From the NCBI RefSeq assembly GCF_023167465.1, contig NZ_AP025698.1:806001-870000 (forward strand): DNA of 64,000 nt. The letters are read 5' to 3'. Under the pieces are notes generated by a model. It was given only the letters and a program-made list of their open reading frames with translations. It was not told the DNA's origin and made no database searches. Shown here piece after piece: positions 35,671-44,744 of the stretch. The position numbers and the translations under genes are program-made. Each line of letters begins with the position of its first letter. The first letter of the stretch is position 1. The stretch comes from Methanothermobacter tenebrarum (lineage in GTDB: Archaea > Methanobacteriota > Methanobacteria > Methanobacteriales > DSM-23052).

Positions 35671-37086
35671 TTGAACATTAGAGGTGGCAGACTACAAAAA
35701 AAGATGGATGAAGAAGCTGCCAAATTCACATCATCCCTAAAATTTGACCACCACATATTCCACGCTGATATAAAATGTAACATAGCCCACACCAGGATGC
35801 TAGCCCAAGAGGGTATAATAGACAAAAAAACAGCCCACAGGATAATAAAAGTCCTAGAAGAACTCGAAAAAGAGGGTATAGAAGCCCTAGATTTAGATCC
35901 CTCAGTTGAAGACATCCACATGGCTATAGAAGAATATGTCACAGAAAAAATAGGAGAAGAAGCCGGTTTCATGCACACAGGGAAATCGAGAAACGACCAA
36001 GTAGCAACAGACCTCAGACTCGCCCTCAAAGAAAAAATACGAGAAATACAAAAAGAACTACTACACTTCATCAAAGTCCTGGTTAAGATGGCTGAAGACC
36101 ATAAAGAGACTATCATAGTAGGTTATACGCATCTTCAACATGCCCAGGTCACAACCCTCGCACACCACCTACTCGCATACACCCATGCACTTAAAAGAGA
36201 CTATGAACGTCTAAAAGACACCTATAGGCGGGTTGATGTTAACCCCCTTGGTTCCGGTGCCTTGACAACAACTAGCTTCCCAATAAACAGAAAACTCACA
36301 ACGAGACTATTAGGATTTAGTGACTACATGGAAAATTCAATGGATGCTGTAAGTAGCCGGGACTTCATTGCAGAGACCATATTCGATCTCTCAATGATAG
36401 CCACGAACCTGAGCAGAATCTGTGAAGAGATAATACTCTGGAGTAGTTACGAATTCCATCTAATAGAATTGGCTGATGAATTCTCATCAACATCATCTAT
36501 AATGCCCCAGAAGAAAAACCCAGATGTTGCTGAGATAGCCAGGGCCAGGACAGCGAACCTCTACAGCAACCTTATGGGCGTTCTCGGGATCCTAAAGGGT
36601 CTACCCTATACCTACAATCGGGATCTCCAAGAGATCACACCCCACCTTTGGGATGCTATGAGAACATGTTACGATATGATCCGTATAGTTAGGAGAATGT
36701 TATCAACGGTTAAAATAGACAAGAAAAGAGGTTTTGAACTTGCGGTTTCCAATTTCGCCACGGCAACAGACCTCGCAGATACTATTGTAAAGGAGAAGAA
36801 AATCCCCTTCAGGACAGCCCATCAAATCGTTGGACGCCTAATCAACAATCTTATAAGTGAGGGTTTAAGTCCATTAGATGTTGACTCCAATCTACTAGAT
36901 AAGGTTAGTATGGAGATCATAGGGGAAAAACTCGGATTAGACGATGATATTATAAAGAGGGCTCTTGACCCGCGTGAGAATGTTAAAATGCGGAATGTCC
37001 CAGGCGGACCCTCCCCTAGGATGGTGGATGCCTCCATCAAAAGACTGAGAACTTATATTAAAGAAGAGCTTAAATCACTACACTAA
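35671..37086 (+). CDS. argH: argininosuccinate lyase
   Basis: A 471-residue enzyme releasing arginine and fumarate. The superfamily signature is SSIMPQKKNPDVAE, with HTGKSRNDQVATDLRLAL and YTHLQHAQVTT. TTG start after GGAGGATAA. It is the last gene of the long plus-strand operon. Confidence 0.96.
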   Translation: MNIRGGRLQKKMDEEAAKFTSSLKFDHHIFHADIKCNIAHTRMLAQEGIIDKKTAHRIIKVLEELEKEGIEALDLDPSVEDIHMAIEEYVTEKIGEEAGFMHTGKSRNDQVATDLRLALKEKIREIQKELLHFIKVLVKMAEDHKETIIVGYTHLQHAQVTTLAHHLLAYTHALKRDYERLKDTYRRVDVNPLGSGALTTTSFPINRKLTTRLLGFSDYMENSMDAVSSRDFIAETIFDLSMIATNLSRICEEIILWSSYEFHLIELADEFSSTSSIMPQKKNPDVAEIARARTANLYSNLMGVLGILKGLPYTYNRDLQEITPHLWDAMRTCYDMIRIVRRMLSTVKIDKKRGFELAVSNFATATDLADTIVKEKKIPFRTAHQIVGRLINNLISEGLSPLDVDSNLLDKVSMEIIGEKLGLDDDIIKRALDPRENVKMRNVPGGPSPRMVDASIKRLRTYIKEELKSLH

Positions 37087-37087
37087 T

Positions 37088-37098
37088 CTATATATATC
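37088..37098 (+). promoter_or_regulatory. TATA box of the small DUF3096-like gene
   Basis: CTATATATATC lies 21-31 bases before the ATG at 37119. The spacing predicts a leaderless transcript. Confidence 0.55.
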
Positions 37099-37118
37099 AT
37101 ATTATCTGATTATAGTAT

Positions 37119-37259
37119 ATGGTAGCGAAAACAGATCCTCGTGTAATAGGAATCCTTGCAATAATTATAGGCATACTGATGATCATATACCCTTATCTTG
37201 TAGGCTACCTTGTAGGTATATTCCTGATTGTCTATGGTATATTAAAGTTCTTTGAATAG
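37119..37259 (+). CDS. 46-residue membrane protein, DUF3096-like
   Basis: A tiny protein with two short hydrophobic helices: VIGILAIIIGILMIIYPYL, then a polar turn and YLVGIFLIVYGILKF. The layout fits DUF3096 small membrane proteins; function unknown. No ribosome-binding site is needed because the TATA box at 37088-37098 predicts leaderless initiation. The last 18 bases overlap the 3' end of the minus-strand PP-loop gene. Confidence 0.72.
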   Translation: MVAKTDPRVIGILAIIIGILMIIYPYLVGYLVGIFLIVYGILKFFE

Positions 37260-38249
37260 GCCCAGGATAAGGGTTAGCGCCTCTCCAGGTTCTAATATTC
37301 CGGCGCGTGTCTCCCTCAATATCCTCTGTACTGAGTATCGTCTAAAATGTGGGAATCTCCTGTGAACTTCCCCCAGGAGGGGGCAGCCGAAAACCTGGGA
37401 TCCTCTGATATTGAATTGAGAGACCACCCCCTTTACTTCTTGTTTAGATGCTGCAAGGAGGGCTGGAAGGTTCAACCTCAAGAGATCATCCACTTGGTTT
37501 ATAGCCTGGGACGATGTGGGTAGTAAATCGCCGAATATGACAATCCCGATATCATGGTCTCTCGCATAATCTAATATTTTATCATTTATCTTCTTGGAGC
37601 ATCTTCCACAGGGGTGGAATCTCCCTTCAAGGGCCTCCTTTATAAGATTTGAAAAATCTGCCTCGATATATTCGTGTTTTATCTCCAATGTCCTGGATAG
37701 CCTATTTATATTTTCTTTCACATGTCCGGGGAGTATGATACTCCCAGGGTCTACTGTTATGGCTTTCACATTAAAACCAAGGTTTTTTGCGATTATGGTG
37801 GAAAAACTGCTGTCAACCCCACCAGATAATGCTACTATAACCTCCCCGTTCAAATCTTCAAGTTTATACTCTAAAAGGTCAAATTCTGGGACTTTCTCCA
37901 GTCTTTCCTGGAGAAGACCCTTGAAAACCTCGAGTTGGTCTGGGAATATTCCTTTTTTTATTAGGGATTCTATTTTATCCAATGAAAGTTTCATCCTATA
38001 TTTTTTCAAGATTAGATCAGTATAAGCTTCAACATGGACTCTGCCAACTCCAAGGGCTTCTCTAAGCCTACCAGCAACCCACCCCCCCTTCCCTATTATA
38101 ACAGATTTATCCGACCTGTCAGGGGCTACTATGATGAGTTCATTCTTTTCCCTGTTAAAAATGGCCTCTTTTATGTTCACATCAACCCTTTCATGGCCTA
38201 TTTCTTCTCTAAGTTCTTCTATCATCTTCTTTAAATATGAGGACTCCAT
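37242..38249 (-). CDS. KH-like domain plus PP-loop ATPase
   Basis: About 335 residues. A KH-like RNA-binding element (SVIIGKGGWVAGRLREALG) occupies the N-terminal third. A PP-loop ATP pyrophosphatase follows (VIVALSGGVDSSFSTIIAKN), with a CGRC pair and a C-terminal GCPLLGEVHRRFPHF. The combination suggests an RNA-directed adenylating enzyme, such as a tRNA thiolase or ligase; the exact substrate is unknown. ATG 38249 lacks a clear ribosome-binding site; ATG 38225 with leaderless initiation from the TTATTATATTATA element upstream is an alternative. Confidence 0.8.
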   Translation of the reverse strand: MESSYLKKMIEELREEIGHERVDVNIKEAIFNREKNELIIVAPDRSDKSVIIGKGGWVAGRLREALGVGRVHVEAYTDLILKKYRMKLSLDKIESLIKKGIFPDQLEVFKGLLQERLEKVPEFDLLEYKLEDLNGEVIVALSGGVDSSFSTIIAKNLGFNVKAITVDPGSIILPGHVKENINRLSRTLEIKHEYIEADFSNLIKEALEGRFHPCGRCSKKINDKILDYARDHDIGIVIFGDLLPTSSQAINQVDDLLRLNLPALLAASKQEVKGVVSQFNIRGSQVFGCPLLGEVHRRFPHFRRYSVQRILRETRAGILEPGEALTLILGLFKEL

Positions 38250-38356
38250 ATAATATAATAAAGGGATGACAAGTAATAAATAGGATCCCCCTAGAAAAGA
38301 AGATACCATGGGTGGTTACCCCATCAAGTTTTACCATAAGGAAGGGTGAAATTGTA

Positions 38357-38965
38357 ATGCCGGATATTAGAAGCCTCCTCTTCGGGGATAGGGAAGAAGA
38401 ATGGACCCGTAAAAGGGAAACCGAGAATATAATAATAGGTTATGGATATAAGAAATTCAGCAAACCCCCTATTATAGGTAAAAACCCCCTCATAAGATCT
38501 AATACAGTCATCTATAATGATGTGACCATCGGTGACAACCTACGCACAGGCCACAATGTATTGATCCGAGAGAAGACAACAATCGGAGACGACGTTCTTA
38601 TAGGTACTAATACAGTCATAGAAGGCCACTCCAGGATAGGTGATAATGTTAGCATACAATCAAATGTTTATTTGCCGAAAAAAAGTTACATAGAGGATAA
38701 TGTATTCATAGGGCCATGTGCTTGTTTCACCAATGACAGATACCCTGTAAGGGTAAAATATAAACTCAGAGGCCCCATAATAAGGAAGGGAGCGTCCATA
38801 GGTGCTAACACGACCTTCCTCTCGAATATTGAGGTTGGAGAAGGGGCTATAGTAGCCGCGGGTGCTGTTGTCACAAGGAACGTGCCGCCATGGTCCCTTG
38901 CCATAGGAGCCCCCGCAAAAATCAAAGCACTACCACCAAAACTTAAAGTACCAAACAGAATCTAA
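38357..38965 (+). CDS. left-handed beta-helix acyltransferase family protein
   Basis: A 202-residue hexapeptide-repeat protein. Repeats such as VTIGDNLRTGHNVLI, TTIGDDVLIGTNTVI and SRIGDNVSIQSNVYL form the beta-helix; NDRYPVRVKY and GASIGANTTFLSNIEVG are as in WbbJ/VioB-type N-acetyltransferases, and GAPAKIKALPPK ends it. Probably acylates a nucleotide sugar for surface glycans. ATG 38357, eight bases after GGTGA, is favoured over the upstream in-frame GTG. Confidence 0.85.
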   Translation: MPDIRSLLFGDREEEWTRKRETENIIIGYGYKKFSKPPIIGKNPLIRSNTVIYNDVTIGDNLRTGHNVLIREKTTIGDDVLIGTNTVIEGHSRIGDNVSIQSNVYLPKKSYIEDNVFIGPCACFTNDRYPVRVKYKLRGPIIRKGASIGANTTFLSNIEVGEGAIVAAGAVVTRNVPPWSLAIGAPAKIKALPPKLKVPNRI

Positions 38966-39472
38966 AAAAAGAATATCAGATCACACAAAATAATTATTCA
39001 AATTTTAAAAAGACCCCCTCTGCAAAGGAGAAAATGAATCACAGATGAACTATAATGGCGACTATCAAATGCTTGATAAGGGGATCCATCCAGTTTACCT
39101 TTTTAGAATACCATCTTGTACAAGTTTAAAATACCGTAAAAAAGAGTTTCCTAATATGATTTCCCCAAAAAGCTTACGAAATTAGCGAAACTTGAAAAAT
39201 AATCGTTATAAACATTACAGGGTCATTTCCACGATTCAATGGTGAAAACATTTTATGCTATCAGAGTAAGGTTCAAAATTTGAAAGGAGTCATGTACATG
39301 ATGTTATCCGAGTATACTATGAATCGCGGAAACAATCTTGATAGGAACCTTAATACCGTGGTTCGTCTCCTAACGCCTTAGAAACGCTACCAAGTCCTTG
39401 ATAATCTGCGACAAGCCCCACAGTATATGGGAGTGTACTTGCAGGAAGCCCCATGCAAAGCGTGAGGACAAT
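38966..39472. other. intergenic stretch with a decayed reading frame
   Basis: About 500 bases without an intact gene. From about 39298 the plus strand has a frame (NRGNNLDRNLNTV at 39322-39360) broken by a TAG at 39379 and continuing to QAPQYMGVYLQEAPCKA before a TGA at 39463. The general look recalls the C-terminal end of IS200/IS605-type TnpB proteins, but the zinc-finger cysteines are not seen, so this is only a guess. Confidence 0.3.
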
Positions 39473-39928
39473 TCAACCTCTTGAATATAATCCTATCATC
39501 TCTGTTTTTTCGATTATATGCCCATCCATGGCCCTTAAGAGCTCCTCCTTGGATGTTCCGGGTTCAAGGTTAAGGCTCGTGTCCAGGGCATATAATTTGA
39601 AGTAGTATCTATGCACGCCAAATGGTGGGCATGGACCACCATATCCTATACGCCCAAAATCGTTAAATCCTTGTTTGATCCCGTTTTCCAACTCTCCAAC
39701 TTTCTCAACACCCTCTGGGAGACCGTTAAGTTCTGGAGGTATGTTGAATATCAGCCAGTGTGTCCAGGTTTTGGATGGTGCGTCTGGATCATCAGATATT
39801 ATGGCGAGTGTAACAGTCCCTTCGGGCACATCCTCCCAGGTGAGTGGTGGTGAAACATCTTCACCATCACAGGTATGCTTTTTCGGTATTCTCTCCCCAT
39901 CATTAAAGGCGCTACTTCTAATCTTCAA
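39473..39928 (-). CDS. PEBP/YbhB family (Raf kinase inhibitor-like) protein
   Basis: A 151-residue soluble phosphatidylethanolamine-binding-like protein. DDPDAPSKTWTHWLIFNIPP and YGGPCPPFGVHRYYFKLYAL are the family signatures. TTG start eight bases after GGGGTG. The ligand in archaea is unknown. Divergent from the ATPase gene at 39982. Confidence 0.92.
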   Translation of the reverse strand: MKIRSSAFNDGERIPKKHTCDGEDVSPPLTWEDVPEGTVTLAIISDDPDAPSKTWTHWLIFNIPPELNGLPEGVEKVGELENGIKQGFNDFGRIGYGGPCPPFGVHRYYFKLYALDTSLNLEPGTSKEELLRAMDGHIIEKTEMIGLYSRG

Positions 39929-39947
39929 CGGCTAAACACCCCCAAAA

Positions 39948-39956
39948 TAGTATATT
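39948..39956 (+). promoter_or_regulatory. TATA box of the P-loop ATPase gene
   Basis: GTATATTAT lies 26-34 bases before the ATG at 39982, so the leader is at most a few bases. Confidence 0.5.
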
Positions 39957-39981
39957 ATCTTATTCATGAAATAATTTATCG

Positions 39982-40722
39982 ATGGATCATAAAATAAATG
40001 TACCCTCAGATAATAAAATTTTTGTAAAGACGCAAGCCTATCTTAAACTTAAAAGTGTGCTAGAGGATCTGAAGTATAAGAAAGGGAAGATAGTACATGT
40101 TATAGGCACTCCTGGTACTGGTAAATCAGCGAACATTTACAAGGCCATAGACGAGCTTGGACTCAGAGTATATGATGTAGAATGCCACCTTAAGAACCTG
40201 TCAGCAAACCCACAAGAAGTCCTCAAGAATATAATAGATAATATTAAGGAGTCATTAGATGTTAACGGGGAGGATGAAGCTTATAGGCGCCTTTCAGCCT
40301 TTGATGCTGTTCTGTTCGCTGACAGATTCCATGACAGCCACCTCATAAAAGATGATGTTCATGGTTTTAGTGAATGGACCCTGAAATCTAGGAAAACCCC
40401 CTACTTTTATCTGCTCTGCATCAAAGAATACCTAAGACACAAGAAAGAGTTCAAGAATCTTAACATCATATTCCAGACAGCATGGAGACTAAAAATAGGA
40501 GATAAAAAATATGATATCTTCACAGACATCCCCATAATCTCAAAGATGCTCTCAAAAATCCTAGGAATGATATTCACAGTAGTCAGGATAGAATACACGC
40601 CCAAGGAGACTATCAAGATCATTAAGGCACATTTAGACGTTGAAGAGGATAGAATCAAAAAATATATCAGAGTATATGGTTGCAGGCCCCGCTATATACT
40701 AGACAAAGTTAGAAAAGTCTAG
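39982..40722 (+). CDS. P-loop ATPase, unknown function
   Basis: A 246-residue protein with Walker A VHVIGTPGTGKSANIYKAI near residue 38 and a likely Walker B-like segment in NLNIIFQTAW. The C-terminal third (PKETIKIIKAHLDVEEDRI) resembles a small helical lid. The overall plan resembles STAND/AAA-type ATPases. The function cannot be told from the neighbours. The start is near-leaderless after the TATA box at 39948-39956. Confidence 0.7.
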   Translation: MDHKINVPSDNKIFVKTQAYLKLKSVLEDLKYKKGKIVHVIGTPGTGKSANIYKAIDELGLRVYDVECHLKNLSANPQEVLKNIIDNIKESLDVNGEDEAYRRLSAFDAVLFADRFHDSHLIKDDVHGFSEWTLKSRKTPYFYLLCIKEYLRHKKEFKNLNIIFQTAWRLKIGDKKYDIFTDIPIISKMLSKILGMIFTVVRIEYTPKETIKIIKAHLDVEEDRIKKYIRVYGCRPRYILDKVRKV

Positions 40723-40756
40723 TAGCCCCCACAGAGAGTATCACTGGTGGTATAGG

Positions 40757-41554
40757 ATGTTAAAAGCTCTTTTAAGGTCAACTAGGATCACCTGGACGGC
40801 TAAGAATATCCATATGTATCTTCTCGTCCTTACCTATGCCCACGAGTATAAAACGGCTTTCAGTCCACTGGAATTCCTCTCAGGGCTTCTCATTGTATCA
40901 ATACTCTGGGGTGGACTCTATTCCCTTAATGATCTTACAGATATTGAAGTTGATAAAAGGGACAGGTTAAAATCTAACAGACCATTCACAGGAGGGGATG
41001 TAAGACCAAGGATGGTCCTATTATTTATATCAGCCTTGATAGTATCCTCATTAGCGTTTTCAATCCTTTTAAACCCACTCTTCACTATAATACTCCTTTT
41101 AATGGTCTTAAACCAGCTCTTGTATACTCTGCCCCCCTTAAGGTTGAAGGAAACCCCCCTCGCACCATTAAATAGCACAGCAACTAACAATATTCTAAGA
41201 TTAGCCTCTGCAAGCATACTAGTAGGGGGCCTCCTTATTATCCCAGCCAGTATTTACATTTTAATGTTCACAGCAGGACTGGGAACATATCTCATGTATA
41301 AGAAGAAACTTAAAGAAACAACCATAGTATCCATAATATTCTTCTTAATCATATACTATGCGTATAGTAACCGTGATATAAGCCTTTCACAGATCCTAAT
41401 AGTAATATTACCATCCTTTATGGCCACAATACCACTATATCTCTCCAATATAATGGAAAGAGAGAAGATGATCAAATTAGCGGATATAATCTATCATAGG
41501 ATGTTATCAGTCTTTTATCTGGCCTGTATAATCATCCTACTCCTCTTAAAATAG
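40757..41554 (+). CDS. UbiA-family prenyltransferase
   Basis: A 265-residue membrane protein with about seven to eight helices. The first Asp-rich motif is NDLTDIEVDKRDRLKSNRPF; a second typical Asp motif is not clear, so activity may be divergent. UbiA enzymes attach isoprenoid chains to acceptors. The gene meets the geranylgeranyl reductase tail to tail (overlap of nine bases), which hints at isoprenoid metabolism. Confidence 0.8.
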   Translation: MLKALLRSTRITWTAKNIHMYLLVLTYAHEYKTAFSPLEFLSGLLIVSILWGGLYSLNDLTDIEVDKRDRLKSNRPFTGGDVRPRMVLLFISALIVSSLAFSILLNPLFTIILLLMVLNQLLYTLPPLRLKETPLAPLNSTATNNILRLASASILVGGLLIIPASIYILMFTAGLGTYLMYKKKLKETTIVSIIFFLIIYYAYSNRDISLSQILIVILPSFMATIPLYLSNIMEREKMIKLADIIYHRMLSVFYLACIIILLLLK

Positions 41555-42727
41555 CCTTCCAAGTTTTAAGAGGGCCCTTGGGGAAACCTTCACCAATTTT
41601 TTAACAAGTTCCGTTGTGCTTATCTTCTCAAATTCCACATCCTTAAAGGCTTCCGCGATTGAGTCAAGTTCATCGTCACTGAGACTTAACATGTAATCCT
41701 TCACCTTAAGATACCTATTGATATCTTTACCTATACTCTCATAGGCTAGTTTCTCATATTCACTAAGCCTTTCCTTGGATGTGTCATTATCTTTCATGGC
41801 CTTGGCCGCGACCCTACCTGCTAGCATGCTACCCGTCATCCCAGATATTATACCCCCACCCGTGAGTGGGTTGACCTGGCCTGCAGCATCACCCACAACC
41901 ATCAAACCATCAGTTACTAGCTTTTTTGGCATTCCACCTACCGGGTCCCCGCCTATATTTAATTCAACTGGTTGAGCGTTCCTGGTGGCTGGACAATCTT
42001 CCACAAATTCTAGTAGGTGCTCGTATGCGCTCTTATTGGTCCTGGTTGAAAGGACGCCGAGTCCTACGTTAGCTATATCATCCCCCTTCGGGAATATCCA
42101 AGCATAACCCCCAGGGGCGACACTCCCGAAATAAAATTCTATGCAATGATTATCCTCCATTTCAACACCAACCATCTCAAATTGTGCTGCTGATTCCATG
42201 TCCTTTGGCTTGGTGGCGGTTTTGAGACCAGCCCACCTTGCAACCCTTGATTCGGGTCCGTCAGCTGCTATAATTATACGCGCTTTTATCTGGAATTCTT
42301 CCCCCATTGTCTCAAGGTCCACAATGTAACCATCATCTACCCGTTGCAAGCCCCTTGCAAGGGTTTTTATCATGATCCTCGAACCGGCCCTGGCAGCGTC
42401 CATTGCCAGGTGCTTGTCAAAGACTTTCCTTTCTAATATGTAACCTGCTTCCGGGAGTTCAACCTTTTCAGATGTTAACCAGACACTGGTACCATTGGGT
42501 GATACAAGGCGCACACCCTCTATTTTCCTTGTTATCCACTGGGGGTTGGGTTTTATCCCGAGGGATTCGAGTCCGCCCATGGAAACCCCCTCCGCGCAAC
42601 GTTTAGGCGCGCCTATCTCAGACTTTTTATCTACTAGGATTACATCACAGCCTCCGAGGGCCGCGTGTTTAGCCGCGGTTGAACCTGCCGGGCCTGCGCC
42701 GATTACAAGCACGTCTGTTCTGATCAT
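41546..42727 (-). CDS. geranylgeranyl reductase (digeranylgeranylglycerophospholipid reductase)
   Basis: A 393-residue FAD enzyme that saturates the isoprenoid chains of archaeal lipids. FAD-binding GAGPAGSTAAKHAALGG, CAEGVS near residue 45, the PxxYxWxFP-like PGGYAWIFPKGD and GDAAGQVNPLTGGGI are all present. The ferredoxin gene lies immediately upstream in the same orientation and is the obvious electron donor. Confidence 0.93.
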   Translation of the reverse strand: MIRTDVLVIGAGPAGSTAAKHAALGGCDVILVDKKSEIGAPKRCAEGVSMGGLESLGIKPNPQWITRKIEGVRLVSPNGTSVWLTSEKVELPEAGYILERKVFDKHLAMDAARAGSRIMIKTLARGLQRVDDGYIVDLETMGEEFQIKARIIIAADGPESRVARWAGLKTATKPKDMESAAQFEMVGVEMEDNHCIEFYFGSVAPGGYAWIFPKGDDIANVGLGVLSTRTNKSAYEHLLEFVEDCPATRNAQPVELNIGGDPVGGMPKKLVTDGLMVVGDAAGQVNPLTGGGIISGMTGSMLAGRVAAKAMKDNDTSKERLSEYEKLAYESIGKDINRYLKVKDYMLSLSDDELDSIAEAFKDVEFEKISTTELVKKLVKVSPRALLKLGRLF

Positions 42728-42733
42728 CTACTA

Positions 42734-42901
42734 TCACTCCTCTGGTTCAAGAGCCCCTATAGGACATACTTGCATACAGAGTCTACAATCTTTACATTCC
42801 TTCTTTGAAAATATTATAGATGTCTCCTTAACTTCTATCAAGTTCCTGGGGCATACTCCTGCACATTCTCCGCAATACATGCACCAATCGTTAACCTTCA
42901 T
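42734..42901 (-). CDS. 2[4Fe-4S] ferredoxin
   Basis: A 55-residue ferredoxin with two clusters of cysteines: CMYCGECAGVCPRN (residues 7-20) and CKDCRLCMQVCPIGA (36-50). Start ATG 42901 after GGGGATGA. It ends seven bases before the geranylgeranyl reductase start, so the pair forms one transcript and probably one electron route. Confidence 0.95.
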   Translation of the reverse strand: MKVNDWCMYCGECAGVCPRNLIEVKETSIIFSKKECKDCRLCMQVCPIGALEPEE

Positions 42902-42930
42902 CCTTTCATCCCCATAGTATGGTTGAGGTT

Positions 42931-43206
42931 CTAGGATCTTGAGGTGTTCCCGGGTGATGTTCCATCTGGTGATGGTTGGTCGGGGGATGGTGTGCTTGTA
43001 TCATTTCCCGGATATTGTTGTGTGGGCTGCTGCTGTTGTGTAGGTTGTGTAATGGTTGGTTCATCCGCTGGTTGGTCACTTGAATTATTGGTTATGTTAA
43101 GGATTGGGTTTTGTGTTGATGAGAGTCCTAGGGTCCATCCTATTACCAAGCCTATTAGTAGGGCTCCCACGCCCACTATTAACATCTTCTGGTCCACTTT
43201 TATCAC
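42931..43206 (-). CDS. small membrane-anchored Pro/Gln/Thr-rich protein
   Basis: A 91-residue protein: one transmembrane helix (about residues 8-27) followed by an external low-complexity tail rich in Pro, Gln, Thr, Ser and Asn (TQPTQQQQPTQQYPGND). It resembles wall-spanning or heavily glycosylated stalks. No enzymatic domain. It overlaps the ABC ATPase stop by four bases, so it may be co-transcribed with the transporter. Confidence 0.65.
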   Translation of the reverse strand: MIKVDQKMLIVGVGALLIGLVIGWTLGLSSTQNPILNITNNSSDQPADEPTITQPTQQQQPTQQYPGNDTSTPSPDQPSPDGTSPGNTSRS

Positions 43207-43946
43207 CTTAATTTAACTTCTTTTTCAAGTATATTAAGTATCTCACCCCTTAGGGTTAGGAAGTCTTTACTTAGTCTGTCTCTTATCCTCTCTATTTCAA
43301 CTTTAAATGTTCGCAGTATTCTACCAGGTCTTACGCTTAGGACCACTATCCTATCTGCTAGGAATACTGCCTCATCCACGTTATGTGTTACGAATATTAT
43401 GGTTTCATTTGTTTTCTCCCATATGTATAAAAGTTCTTTTTGTAGTAGGTTTCGTGTTTGTATGTCCAATGCTGCGAATGGTTCGTCCATGAGGAGAAAC
43501 TTAGGATTATTTGCAAGGGCCCTTACTATTGCAACTCTCTGTTTCATACCCCCTGAAAGTTCATATGGGTATGCGTCCTTGAAATCTTCTAATCCGACCA
43601 GTTTAAGGTATTCCATGGCGATTTTTTCCCTTTCACCCTCTTCTAGTCCTTTAAGTTCTAATCCGAAGGTCACGTTCTCGAGTACGGTTCGCCATGGGAA
43701 GAGGGTGTATTGTTGGAATACGAATCCCCTATCGGCTCCGGGTCCCTTGACCGGCTTGCCATCGGCGAATACTCTGCCTGTGGTGGGCTCTTCTAGGCCT
43801 GCGATTATCCGCAATAGTGTGGTTTTACCGCAACCTGAAGGTCCTACTATGCATAGGAATTCACCATCCTCAACCTGGAGGTTTATATCCTCTAGTATGG
43901 GCCTGTCCTTGAATTTCTTCGAAAGCCCCTCTATCTTTAATGGCAT
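43203..43946 (-). CDS. ABC transporter ATPase (SsuB/TauB/NrtD type)
   Basis: A 247-residue ATPase. Walker A CIVGPSGCGKTTLLRIIAG, signature LSGGMKQRVAIVRAL, Walker B FLLMDEPFAALD and switch VTHNVDEAVFLADR. Sulfonate/taurine/nitrate class. ATG 43946 is spaced correctly from GAGGGG; the GTG at 43961 is not. Last of the transporter genes. Confidence 0.92.
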   Translation of the reverse strand: MPLKIEGLSKKFKDRPILEDINLQVEDGEFLCIVGPSGCGKTTLLRIIAGLEEPTTGRVFADGKPVKGPGADRGFVFQQYTLFPWRTVLENVTFGLELKGLEEGEREKIAMEYLKLVGLEDFKDAYPYELSGGMKQRVAIVRALANNPKFLLMDEPFAALDIQTRNLLQKELLYIWEKTNETIIFVTHNVDEAVFLADRIVVLSVRPGRILRTFKVEIERIRDRLSKDFLTLRGEILNILEKEVKLR

Positions 43947-43962
43947 CCTCAAACCCCTCACA

Positions 43963-44715
43963 TTAGATGGTTTTACCCCTCCATGGGATGTATTTTTCCT
44001 CCACCCTTGAGAGTAGCTGGTCGATGGCGAATCCTATAAGGCCTATGGTGAGCATGCCCACTACGACTTCGCCCGTGTCGAGTAGGCGCATAGCCTCCAT
44101 GATAAGGTATCCTAGGCCTGATTTGGCTGCTATCATCTCAGCCGCTACTGTGCACATGAATCCTATGCCGAAGCCAACCCTCAAACCTAGTAGTATCCCT
44201 GGGGAGGATGCTGGTAACACAACCTTAGTCAGCACCTGTCCTTCGGTGGCTCCTAGTGTGCATGCTGCTTCGATGAGCACCCTTTCCACGCCCTTGACGG
44301 CGTCTAGGCTATTTAGGAGTATTGGGAAGAATGATCCTATGAATATTATGAATGCCTCTGCTTTAAGCCCTAGGCCGAACCAGAGGAGGGCGAATGGAAC
44401 CCATGCCAATGGGGGTATAGGCCTCAATATTTGTATTATCGGGTTGAAAAGCCTCTCCAGGGTCTTGGACCAGCCTATGCCTATTCCTAGTGGTATTGCG
44501 ATTATAGCTGCTGCGGTGAATCCTGTGACAACCCTTAATAGTGTGCTCATGGCATGTAAAAACAATTCTCCAGTTATTAGCAGGTTGTAGAATGCTACTA
44601 GGACCTCATATGGGCTTGGGAGGATATATGATGGTATCAGGTTGGTGAATGTTAATATTGACCAGACTACGATCAGTATCACTGGTATGATTAGTGCTTC
44701 GAAGAATTTCTTCAA
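43963..44715 (-). CDS. ABC transporter permease (SsuC/TauC type)
   Basis: A 250-residue permease with six helices. The EAA loop is EAACTLGATEGQVLTKVVLP. TTG start six bases after GGGTGG. It follows the binding protein by 29 bases. Confidence 0.92.
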   Translation of the reverse strand: MKKFFEALIIPVILIVVWSILTFTNLIPSYILPSPYEVLVAFYNLLITGELFLHAMSTLLRVVTGFTAAAIIAIPLGIGIGWSKTLERLFNPIIQILRPIPPLAWVPFALLWFGLGLKAEAFIIFIGSFFPILLNSLDAVKGVERVLIEAACTLGATEGQVLTKVVLPASSPGILLGLRVGFGIGFMCTVAAEMIAAKSGLGYLIMEAMRLLDTGEVVVGMLTIGLIGFAIDQLLSRVEEKYIPWRGKTI

Positions 44716-44744
44716 AATCGTCCACCCTCTTGGTCTTATCCCTT

